From NCBI GenBank assembly GCA_964490005.1, contig CAZBBB010000133.1, forward strand, positions 1 through 7,071: DNA of 7,071 bases. Direction: 5' to 3'. Shown here piece by piece: positions 1 to 5,745 of this stretch. Positions within the stretch are counted from its first letter, which is position 1, and each line of letters begins with the position of its first letter. The stretch comes from CAZBBB01 sp964490005. GTDB lineage: Bacteria; Planctomycetota; B15-G4. Made by a program: the position numbers and the translations under genes. The notes beneath the pieces are model-generated. The model was not told where the DNA came from. It did no database searches and saw nothing but the letters and a program-made list of their open reading frames with translations.

Positions 1-82
1 CGTCGCGGCGGCGCGGCGGGCGCGGCGCGCGGTCCGGGAGGCGCCGGCGTCGCGGCGGACCCGCGGAGCCCGACGCCGATGA
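1..82 (+). CDS. Possible C-terminal end of an upstream gene (partial)
   Basis: The frame starting at base 2 is open from the left edge and ends in a TGA at 80-82. That stop overlaps the lptF start in an ATGA arrangement. The last 26 residues would be a strongly basic, Arg/Ala-rich tail ending in RTRGARRR. Nothing in so short a piece identifies the product. The support is the operon-style 4-base overlap, which mirrors the GTGA overlap between lptF and lptG. Stop codons are rare in DNA this GC-rich, and the other two plus frames are also open here, so the frame being open is weak evidence. The piece could equally be non-coding upstream DNA. Confidence 0.35.
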   Translation, partial: VAAARRARRAVREAPASRRTRGARRR

Positions 83-1149
83 TGCTGTTCCAGCGCCGGA
101 TCTTCGTCGAGCTGCTGCTGAACACGCTCGGCACGCTGCTGCTGCTGACGCTCGTGCTCGTGCTCATCTCGAGCGCGCAGGTCGTGCACCGCACCGAGGG
201 GCTCACGCTGGCGAGCTTCGCGCGCACCGTGCCGATCTACGCGGCCTCGCTGCTCGACATCACGCTGCCGATCGCCGTGCTCGTGGCGGTCGTGGTCAGC
301 TTCGGGCGCGCGGCCGCCGACAACGAGATCGACGCGCTGCGGGCCAGCGGCGTGCGGCCGCTGCACGTGCTCGTGCCCGGCCTGGTCTTCGGCGCCCTCA
401 TGGCGGTCGGCCTGCTCCTGGCGATGGACTGGGCCAAGCCGCTCGCCGAGCGCGCGCAGAAGCGCGCGATCAAGGACGTCGACCTCGCGACCCTGCTGCG
501 CAACAAGCTCTCGGCGGGCGAGCCCGTCGAGCTCGACGACCACACGGTCGTCTCCGCGGAGGGTTTCGACGAGCAGGGGCACGCCGAGGGCTTCCGCGTG
601 CAGCTGCTCACCGACGGCGGCGCGCTCGAGCGCGAGATCGTGGCGCAGTGGGCCGAGCTGCGGCTCAACCGGACGACGAGCGAGTTCGAGATCACGCTGC
701 ACGACTTCCACGCCGTGAAGGGCTCGGCGCTCGCGGGCGCGCAGATGGACATCCGCCGGCCGCTGCCCAAGGAGATCGCGCGGCTGTACTCCGAGCACAT
801 GACCACGCCGCAGGTGCTGGCGTGGCTGGCGCGCGACCCCTCGCGGCGCGCCGACTTCACCGTGGACGAGGCCGAGCTGGCCGTGCACGGGCGCCTCGCC
901 AGCTCGCTGGCCTGCCTGCTGTTCGTGCTCATCGGCGTGCCCGTCGCGCTCATGTTCCGGCGCCACGACCGCACCGGCGCCTTCCTGCTGGCCTTCCTGC
1001 TGGCGCTGTTCGTGTACTACCCCTCGCAGCAGATCTCGGAGGGCCTGGCGCGCAGCGACGCGCTGTCGCCCTTCGCGGCGAGCTGGTCGGGCAACGCCTT
1101 CATGCTGCTCATCGGCCTGGCGCTGAGCTTCCGGGTCTTCCGCCGGTGA
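79..1149 (+). CDS. lptF: LPS export ABC transporter permease LptF (YjgP/YjgQ family)
   Basis: A 356-residue inner-membrane subunit of the LptB2FG exporter, which extracts lipopolysaccharide from the inner membrane and passes it to the periplasmic Lpt bridge. The family layout is visible: three membrane segments (about 12-33, 50-75 and 96-116), a periplasmic beta-jellyroll-like domain (about 125-230), then three more membrane segments (about 276-293, 300-320 and 335-353). The conserved cytoplasmic coupling segment is seen as NEIDALRASGVRP (82-94). Length is normal for the family. Two ATG codons lie in tandem (79 and 82); the first is preferred because GGAG at 65-68 sits 10 bases upstream. The gene overlaps lptG by four bases, so the two are surely co-transcribed and translationally coupled. 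Assignment to LptF rather than LptG rests on position (first of the pair); the two are homologous. The product implies an outer membrane. Confidence 0.9.
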   Translation: MMLFQRRIFVELLLNTLGTLLLLTLVLVLISSAQVVHRTEGLTLASFARTVPIYAASLLDITLPIAVLVAVVVSFGRAAADNEIDALRASGVRPLHVLVPGLVFGALMAVGLLLAMDWAKPLAERAQKRAIKDVDLATLLRNKLSAGEPVELDDHTVVSAEGFDEQGHAEGFRVQLLTDGGALEREIVAQWAELRLNRTTSEFEITLHDFHAVKGSALAGAQMDIRRPLPKEIARLYSEHMTTPQVLAWLARDPSRRADFTVDEAELAVHGRLASSLACLLFVLIGVPVALMFRRHDRTGAFLLAFLLALFVYYPSQQISEGLARSDALSPFAASWSGNAFMLLIGLALSFRVFRR

Positions 1150-2219
1150 TCGGCAAGCTCGACCGCTACGTCGCGCGCATGTTCTTCACGAGCTGGCTCG
1201 TGTCGGCCGTGTTCTTCGTGGGCCTGTTCGGCATCGTCGACTTCTTCTCCAACGTCGAGCAGCTGCTGCACTCGGTCAAGCACGCCGACGTCGGCCTGGC
1301 CACGATCGGCCGCTTCTACCTGCTCAAGGCGCCGGGCATCCTCGTGGCCGTCGCGCCCTTCATCATGCTCATCGCGGCGCTGTTCACCGTGCTGCGCCTG
1401 CAGCGGCACAACGAGCTGATGGCCATGCAGCTCACCGGACGGCGCTCGCTGCGCGTGCTCTCGCCGGTCTTCGGCATGACGGTGCTGTTCATGGGCCTGA
1501 TCGTGTGGGTGCAGGAAGTGGCCGCGCCGCGGCTGTCGGTCGAACGCGAGCAGCTCGAGGCCCGGCTCATCCAGGGCTACGAGGACTGGGTCATCGACCA
1601 CATCCTGATGAAGGACGCGCGCGGCTGGCTGATGACGGTGCGCAACTACCGCGTCGCGACCGAGACCATCGGGCACCTCGACGTGAGCGGGCGCGACGCG
1701 TCGGGGAACAACCGGCGCATCGAGGGCGAGCAGGCGACCTGGGACGGCGCCTCGGGCGGCTGGCGCCTGACCAACGGCCGCACCGAGACGCGCGCGCGCG
1801 GCGCCGCCGCGCCCGAGATCTCGGAGGCGGCCTTCTTCCCCACCGACATCCGGCCCGAGGACCTGCTCGTCGACTACCGCGAGCCCTTCGACCTCTCGTA
1901 CCGCGAGGTGCTCGAGCGTTCCGAGCGCTACCCCAACGCGGCCAGCTTCCGGCTGCTGCGCCACTACCACATCACCTACCCGCTCTCGGTGCTGATGCTC
2001 GTCGTGCTCGGCGTGCCGTTCGTCCTGCGCCGCCAGCCGAAGAACAGCCTCGTCGGGCTGGGGATCTCGCTGCTGCTCTGCCTGACCTTCCTGATCGTCG
2101 ACCTGGTCGTGCGCGACCTGGGCAACCGCGGCTTTTTGCAGCCCGTGCTCGCCGCCTGGGTGCCGGTGATCCTGGCGGGCAGCCTCGGCGTCGTGCTGTT
2201 CGATTCGATCGACAACTGA
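1146..2219 (+). CDS. lptG: LPS export ABC transporter permease LptG (YjgP/YjgQ family)
   Basis: A 357-residue partner of LptF in the LptB2FG lipopolysaccharide exporter. It starts at a GTG whose last two bases form part of the lptF TGA stop (GTGA overlap); no good Shine-Dalgarno sequence precedes it, which fits coupled re-initiation. The N-terminus reads IGKLDRYVARMFF, a typical LptG opening. Membrane segments lie near 14-34, 61-84 and 105-124, followed by a periplasmic beta-rich domain (about 130-260) and membrane segments near 278-294, 301-323 and 333-353. The coupling region after the second segment reads RHNELMAMQLTGRRS (87-101), matching the family. The same frame is open far upstream inside lptF, but that extension is Arg/Ala/Gly-rich shadow sequence and is discarded. 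The ATPase LptB is not in this window. Confidence 0.9.
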   Translation: MIGKLDRYVARMFFTSWLVSAVFFVGLFGIVDFFSNVEQLLHSVKHADVGLATIGRFYLLKAPGILVAVAPFIMLIAALFTVLRLQRHNELMAMQLTGRRSLRVLSPVFGMTVLFMGLIVWVQEVAAPRLSVEREQLEARLIQGYEDWVIDHILMKDARGWLMTVRNYRVATETIGHLDVSGRDASGNNRRIEGEQATWDGASGGWRLTNGRTETRARGAAAPEISEAAFFPTDIRPEDLLVDYREPFDLSYREVLERSERYPNAASFRLLRHYHITYPLSVLMLVVLGVPFVLRRQPKNSLVGLGISLLLCLTFLIVDLVVRDLGNRGFLQPVLAAWVPVILAGSLGVVLFDSIDN

Positions 2220-2241
2220 CGGCCGCGGGCGCGGGGGCCGC

Positions 2242-2259
2242 GCCCCGCACGGGCGGGGC
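2242..2259 (+). terminator. GC-rich hairpin after lptG, possible terminator
   Basis: A perfect 7-bp stem, GCCCCGC (2242-2248) with GCGGGGC (2253-2259), closes on the four-base loop ACGG, 22 bases after the lptG stop. An alternative stem (2231-2236 with 2243-2248) competes with it. No run of T follows, so it is not a classic intrinsic terminator. In DNA this GC-rich, hairpins arise readily by chance. Its place between the lpt pair and the rpmB promoter candidate is suggestive only. Confidence 0.3.
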
Positions 2260-2263
2260 CGGC

Positions 2264-2293
2264 TTGCCAGCCGCGGGGGGCAAAGATTAGGCT
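2264..2293 (+). promoter_or_regulatory. Candidate sigma-70-type promoter for rpmB
   Basis: TTGCCA (2264-2269, five of six matches to the -35 consensus) is followed after 18 bases by TAGGCT (2288-2293), which keeps the T1, A2 and T6 bases of a -10 box. A transcript would begin near 2300, giving a leader of about 37 bases before the rpmB ATG. The AAAGATTAG stretch here is the only AT-rich pocket in the gap between lptG and rpmB. The assignment is by eye and not verified. Confidence 0.4.
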
Positions 2294-2321
2294 CGTCGGG
2301 CTCGACCCCGAGGTCCGATTC

Positions 2322-2327
2322 GAGGAG
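2322..2327 (+). promoter_or_regulatory. Ribosome binding site of rpmB
   Basis: GAGGAG lies nine bases before the ATG at 2337. It fixes that start and excludes the out-of-frame ATG at 2327. Confidence 0.75.
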
Positions 2328-2336
2328 TGAACGACG

Positions 2337-2588
2337 ATGAGCCGTGTCTGCCAGTACTGCGGAAGGCGCACCCAGGTGGGCAACTCGATCGCGCGGCGCG
2401 GTCTGGCCAAGCCCAAGGGCGGCATCGGCCTCAAGACCACGGGCGTGACGCGCCGGCGCTTCAAGCCGAACGTGCAGAACATGCGCGCCTGGGTCGGCGG
2501 CTCGATGGTGCGCGTGCGCGTCTGCGCCCGCTGCATCAAGTCGGGCGTGATCGCCAAGGGACAGGGCGTCAAGAAGATCGCGGTCTGA
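2337..2588 (+). CDS. rpmB: Large ribosomal subunit protein bL28, zinc-binding type
   Basis: An 83-residue basic protein of the 50S ribosomal subunit. It opens with MSRVCQYCGRRTQVGN, the usual bL28 N-terminal pattern, and contains RRFKPNVQNMRAW (40-52), the equivalent of the conserved RRFxPN block. Two CxxC pairs, C5/C8 and C63/C66, form a likely four-cysteine zinc site, so this is the C+ form of the protein. Between these blocks, residues about 19-39 contain an insertion rich in Gly and Lys (ARRGLAKPKGGIGLKTTG) that the short proteobacterial protein lacks. From memory this resembles planctomycete-type bL28. It has its own promoter candidate and a good ribosome binding site, and stands apart from other ribosomal protein genes; rpmG, its frequent partner, is absent here. 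It ends 15 bases before the convergent gene on the other strand. Confidence 0.93.
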   Translation: MSRVCQYCGRRTQVGNSIARRGLAKPKGGIGLKTTGVTRRRFKPNVQNMRAWVGGSMVRVRVCARCIKSGVIAKGQGVKKIAV

Positions 2589-2602
2589 GGCCTGCGCGCC
2601 TC
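2587..2602. terminator. Small hairpin between convergent genes
   Basis: GAGGC (2587-2591) pairs with GCCTC (2598-2602) around the six-base loop CTGCGC. It spans the rpmB stop and the 15-base gap before the end of the opposing gene, so it could act on both transcripts. It has no flanking T run and only five base pairs, so the call is weak. Confidence 0.25.
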
Positions 2603-2603
2603 C

Positions 2604-4196
2604 TCAGCGGGGTCCGCGGCCGGCGCCTCCCTGCGGGGCAGGTGACGGCGAAGACGGCGCGGGCGCCGGCGAGGGGCGCGGCGCGGGCGCGGGCGGCTGG
2701 GCCACGGGTGCCGGAGCGGGCGCCGAGACGCGCGGCGCCGGACTCGGCACGCTGATCGTCGGACGCGGCGCCGAGGGCGGCGGCGAGGCGCTGCGCGCCG
2801 CCGGCGTCGGCAGGCTCGTGCGCGCCGCGGGGGTCGGGCTCGCGGTCCGCGGCTGGGCGAGCGTGATCGTCGGGCGCGACGAGCTGCGCGCGGCCTCCTG
2901 CAGCGAGACCGGAGCGGGCGTGTCGGCCGACGTGCCGCCCGCATCGGAGCGCGCTGCAGGCCAGGTGCGCGTCGTCGCGCCGCTGCGTGCGTCGTGGGCC
3001 GTCAGCACCGGCGCGGGAGCCGAGATCCGCGCGCCGCCCACGATGTCCTCCAGCCCGAGGATGCGACCCTGCACCGGCAGCAGCCGCAGGCCCGGCAGGC
3101 TCGTCGTGCTGCCCGGCCTGGCGGTGCGATGCTCGCGCGTGGCGGTCTGGACGAAGCGGCCCGCATCGGCGGCCTGACCCAGATCGGAACGGATCTCCGC
3201 GAGGCGCGCGTGCGCCAGCCGGTCGCTCTGCTGCGACAGCGTGATCGGCGGGAGCGGAGCGGCGCCCGAGCGCTCGGTGGCCGAGGCCGCACCCGCGTTC
3301 TTCGGCGCGAGGCTGCCGCCCACGGCCTTCAGGGTCTTGGCGCTGTCGGCGAGGGCCACCGGCGTGAAGGCCGGCGCCGGCACGACGACCGGCGGAACGC
3401 TCGGCACCACGACGGGCGTCGGCGCGCACACGACGCTTCCCGCCCAGTACGGAGCGCAGGGCGCGCCCCAGGGCGTGGCGCCGTACCACCACCACGGCCA
3501 GCCCCAGCCGCAGGCGTTGGGCACGTCGAACCACGGGTCGTACGACGAGTACGAGAACGAGAAGCCCGAACCCGACCAGCCCCAGACGCCCCAACCCTTG
3601 CACCAGCTGCTCCACCACCACGGCTTCCAGGGCGTGGCGGAGACGATCACCGTCTGCACGACGGGCTGCACGACGTAGGGCGCCGGCTGCTCCCAGCCGT
3701 AGTAGGCGTTCTCGACGTAGTACGTGTCGCCCCCCGCGGCGCTCGTCGGACTGCCGGCCGGCGGCGGCGCGGCGGCGGCCGGCTGCGCGGTCGCCGAGAT
3801 CGCACCGAGCAGCGCGCCGACGCGCACGGCCCACGACTCGGGGATCGTCGCGCCGTCGCCCTCGTACACGGCGCGCACGCGCGTGAGCTGCTGGTCGCGC
3901 GCGGGCAGCGGCACCACGGCGTACCAGGTGTCGTCGACGCCGAGTTGGCCGTTGACCTCGAGGTAGCTCAGGTCGGCGTCGATCGGGGCGCCGGTCTTCT
4001 GCAGCGCCGCGAGCAGCACGCGCCAGCCGGTGGCGAGGTCGACCTGCAGGTCGACCCAGACTTCGCCGCCTTCGCTCTGCACGCGGCCGAGTTCGAGTTG
4101 CGCGCCGGCGGGGCGGGCCGCGGCGAGCGTGAGCAGTGCGCCGACGAGCAGCGCGGTCCGTGCGGAGCGCACGACGAGGCAAGGGACGGGGGCCAT
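2604..4196 (-). CDS. Secreted tryptophan-rich protein of unknown function
   Basis: I do not recognise this 530-residue protein. It starts with a clear signal peptide: basic n-region (R10, R13), hydrophobic core about 14-27, and a likely signal peptidase I site after AGA (30-32). Residues 33-135 are mixed polar sequence with alternating hydrophobic residues, possibly a beta-rich domain. Residues 190-251 are extraordinary: 16 Trp in 62 residues, including two WWW triplets (193-195 and 235-237), many Gly, Tyr and Ser, and cysteines at 199, 229, 247 and 257. Val/Pro-rich stretches flank this core (about 173-188 and 254-280). After an ordinary charged segment (about 280-420), the tail is Pro/Ala/Ser low-complexity sequence with repeats such as PTPAAR. 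The start at 4196 is fixed by a GGAGG seven bases upstream and by the signal peptide; a 35-residue upstream extension is rejected. It is probably exported to the periplasm or cell surface. Expression of the frame is likely, function unknown. Confidence 0.82.
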   Translation of the reverse strand: MAPVPCLVVRSARTALLVGALLTLAAARPAGAQLELGRVQSEGGEVWVDLQVDLATGWRVLLAALQKTGAPIDADLSYLEVNGQLGVDDTWYAVVPLPARDQQLTRVRAVYEGDGATIPESWAVRVGALLGAISATAQPAAAAPPPAGSPTSAAGGDTYYVENAYYGWEQPAPYVVQPVVQTVIVSATPWKPWWWSSWCKGWGVWGWSGSGFSFSYSSYDPWFDVPNACGWGWPWWWYGATPWGAPCAPYWAGSVVCAPTPVVVPSVPPVVVPAPAFTPVALADSAKTLKAVGGSLAPKNAGAASATERSGAAPLPPITLSQQSDRLAHARLAEIRSDLGQAADAGRFVQTATREHRTARPGSTTSLPGLRLLPVQGRILGLEDIVGGARISAPAPVLTAHDARSGATTRTWPAARSDAGGTSADTPAPVSLQEAARSSSRPTITLAQPRTASPTPAARTSLPTPAARSASPPPSAPRPTISVPSPAPRVSAPAPAPVAQPPAPAPRPSPAPAPSSPSPAPQGGAGRGPR

Positions 4197-4203
4197 CGAA
4201 GTT

Positions 4204-4208
4204 CCTCC
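4204..4208 (-). promoter_or_regulatory. Ribosome binding site of the Trp-rich protein gene
   Basis: On the minus strand GGAGG lies seven bases before the ATG at 4196-4194. It decides the start in favour of the signal-peptide methionine and against the in-frame ATG at 4301, which has no such site. Confidence 0.75.
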
Positions 4209-4279
4209 AGGCGGCAATGCCTCGCGGCTCTCTGCGGGGCCAGGGGCCCATGGGGTCGCGGGAGGCTGCGCCGGGCGCG

Positions 4280-4309
4280 ATGGTACCGCGATTCCGGACA
4301 TCGTGTCGT
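4280..4309 (-). promoter_or_regulatory. Weak promoter candidate for the Trp-rich protein gene
   Basis: On the minus strand ACGACA (4309-4304, four of six -35 matches) is followed after 18 bases by TACCAT (4285-4280, T1, A2, A5 and T6 of the -10 box match). Transcription would start near 4273, leaving a leader of about 77 bases. The assignment is by eye only. Confidence 0.3.
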
Positions 4310-4325
4310 GCTGAGCGCTACAAAA

Positions 4326-4340
4326 TCTCGCGGAACGAGA
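4326..4340. promoter_or_regulatory. Inverted repeat in the divergent intergenic region, possible operator
   Basis: TCTCG (4326-4330) and CGAGA (4336-4340) form a perfect 5-bp inverted repeat with a five-base centre, CGGAA. It lies in the AT-richest part of the 227-base gap between the divergent Trp-rich gene and yceH, 16 bases upstream of the minus-strand -35 candidate. A dimeric regulator could bind there. The arms are short, so chance is a real alternative. Confidence 0.25.
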
Positions 4341-4411
4341 CTTGACGGTCCGAACATGATCACTCGGGGGGCGGCGAGGGTCCCGGCGTCGGGTGCCGGC
4401 CGGCCCCCCGG

Positions 4412-4417
4412 TAGCAT
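4412..4417 (+). promoter_or_regulatory. Candidate -10 box for a leaderless yceH transcript
   Basis: TAGCAT (four of six matches, including T1, A2 and T6) ends six bases before the yceH ATG. Transcription from it would start at or within a base or so of the A of that ATG. No convincing Shine-Dalgarno sequence lies before this gene, unlike rpmB, the Trp-rich gene, scoA and scoB. I see no good -35 box at the right distance. Confidence 0.35.
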
Positions 4418-4423
4418 GCGTGG

Positions 4424-5098
4424 ATGACCTCCCTGCGCCTGCTGCCCCTCGAAGGACGTGTGCTCGGCGTCCTGGTCGAGAAGGAACTCACGACCCCTGA
4501 CGCCTACCCGCTGTCGCTCAACGCGCTGGTCAACGGCTGCAACCAGAAGAGCAACCGCGAACCGGTCGTGAACCTGGGCGAGCGCGAGGTCGAGGACCTG
4601 ATCCTCAAGCTGCGCGTGGCCGGGCTGGTCGAGTTCGTGCGCCTGGCGGGTTCGCGCGTCGAGAAGTACCGCCACAAGGTCGGCACGGCGCTCGACCTGA
4701 CGCCGGCCGAGCTGGCCACGCTGGCCGAGCTGCTGCTGCGCGACGGACAGCAGCCCGGCGAGTTGCGCACGCGCGCCTCCCGCATGCACCCGCTGCCCAC
4801 GCAGGAAGACCTCGGCGCCGCGCTCGAGGGCCTGGCGCGCAAGGGTCTGGTCGTCGAGTTGCCGCGGCGCGAGGGTGAGCGGGTCGGGCGCTACGCGCAA
4901 CTGCTGGCGCCTGCAGAGGCGGGCGGGAGCGCGCCGGCCGCGCCGGCGCCGCGCGCGGCGCCCGTCGCCGCGACCGCCGGGGCGCCCCGCACGGAGCTCG
5001 CCGATCCGCCGCCGCCGTCGGCCGCCGCGCGCATCGCGCAGCTCGAGGCCGAGGTCGCGCGCCTGCGCGCCGAACTGGCCGCGCTCAGACCTCCATGA
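4424..5098 (+). CDS. yceH: YceH family protein (DUF480, UPF0502)
   Basis: A 224-residue cytoplasmic protein of the DUF480 family, whose members have two winged-helix-like halves and whose molecular role is not established. Family landmarks are easy to see: LEGRVLGVLVEKELTTPDAYPLS (9-31), NGCNQKSNREPV (37-48), VEKYRHK (79-85) and QPGELRTRASRMHPL (110-124). The second half is followed by an Ala/Pro-rich linker (about 164-200) and a short heptad-type coiled coil (about 201-222, AQLEAEVARLRAELAAL), as in the E. coli protein, which suggests self-association. It is divergent from the Trp-rich gene, and its last 14 bases overlap the end of scoB on the other strand. The start at 4424 gives the expected N-terminus directly before the first conserved block, although no ribosome binding site is visible. 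Confidence 0.9.
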   Translation: MTSLRLLPLEGRVLGVLVEKELTTPDAYPLSLNALVNGCNQKSNREPVVNLGEREVEDLILKLRVAGLVEFVRLAGSRVEKYRHKVGTALDLTPAELATLAELLLRDGQQPGELRTRASRMHPLPTQEDLGAALEGLARKGLVVELPRREGERVGRYAQLLAPAEAGGSAPAAPAPRAAPVAATAGAPRTELADPPPPSAAARIAQLEAEVARLRAELAALRPP

Positions 5099-5742
5099 CG
5101 GCCGGCGTGCCGCTCACCTCGACCGCGCAGCCCGTCCGGGCGAGGACCTCGTCGGCGGTGTGACCGGGCGCGATCTCGACCAGACGCAGCGGCTGGCCGC
5201 GGCGCACGTCGAGCACGCACAGGTCGGTGATGATGCGGTNNNNNNNNNNCCACGCCCGTGAGCGGCTGTTCGCAGCGCTCGAGGATCTTGGGCTCGCCGT
5301 TCTTCGTCACGTGCTCCATGGTCACGACGACCCGGCGCGCGCCGGCGACGAGATCCATCGCGCCGCCCATGCCCTTGACCATCTTGCCGGGGATCATCCA
5401 GTTGGCCAGATCGCCCTCGCGGCTGACCTGCATCGCGCCCAGGAAGCACTGGTCGATGTGCCCGCCGCGGATCATGGCGAAGGAGTCGGAGCTGCTGAAG
5501 TAGCTGCAGCCGGGCGTCTCGCTGATGGTCTGCTTGCCGGCGTTGATCAGGTCGGCGTCGACCTCGTCCTCGCGCGGGAAGGGCCCGATGCCGAGCATGC
5601 CGTTCTCGCTCTGCAGCGTGATCGTCATGCCCTTCGGGATGCAGTTGGCGATCAGCGTCGGCAGGCCGATGCCGAGGTTGACGTACTGGCCGTCGCGCAG
5701 TTCGCGCGCCGCCCGCTGCAGGATCTGGTTGCGTTCGAGCAT
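5085..5742 (-). CDS. scoB: Succinyl-CoA:3-ketoacid CoA-transferase subunit B, frame broken by assembly gap
   Basis: The beta subunit of the SCOT-type CoA-transferase, which moves CoA from succinyl-CoA to acetoacetate in ketone-body and short-chain ketoacid use. The catalytic glutamate is E46 within LQSENGMLGIG (43-53), the family II active-site motif. Further signature segments are GGHIDQCFLGAMQ (93-105) and the strongly conserved NWMIPGKMVKGMGGAMDLV (114-132). After residue 164 (LTGV) ten N bases intervene. Beyond them the correct frame resumes with RIITDLCVLDV and ends SGTPAVMEV at a TGA at 5087-5085. The annotated span is 658 bases, not a multiple of three; with a 9-base gap it becomes 218 residues, the usual length. 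The ATG at 5742 has GGAGG eight bases upstream, inside the end of scoA. Its 3' end overlaps yceH by 14 bases. AtoA-type acetate CoA-transferase is a less likely alternative. Confidence 0.93.
5240..5249. other. Assembly gap (10 N) within scoB
   Basis: Ten undetermined bases lie inside the scoB coding region. Codon 165 begins with the G read from base 5250, and the codon just before RIITDL ends in AC. The family pattern LTG-V-G-x-V-x-RIITDL requires nine missing bases, not ten, so the N count is probably a placeholder or an estimate off by one. Confidence 0.95.
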
Positions 5743-5745
5743 CGC

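Noticed and set aside
648..1145. Upstream extension of the lptG frame inside lptF
   Set aside because: The extension is low-complexity shadow sequence; family length and the IGKLDRY opening place the start at the GTG at 1146.
2569..4251. Long minus-strand open frame (about 560 codons) overlapping the Trp-rich gene
   Set aside because: Its translation is Arg/Ala/Gly/Pro-rich throughout, typical of out-of-frame reading in very GC-rich DNA, and it has no signal peptide, domains or ribosome binding site.
4197..4301. Longer N-terminus (35 more residues) for the Trp-rich protein starting at ATG 4301
   Set aside because: The extension has no ribosome binding site and would bury the signal peptide; the ATG at 4196 has GGAGG seven bases upstream and begins the signal peptide directly.
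4342..4360. TTGACG (4342-4347) with CATGAT (4355-4360) as a plus-strand promoter for yceH
   Set aside because: The two boxes are only seven bases apart, far too close, and no -10-like sequence lies 16-18 bases after TTGACG.
5085..5742. scoB as a frameshifted pseudogene
   Set aside because: The only disruption is at the run of N bases, and both sides match the family without any other lesion.
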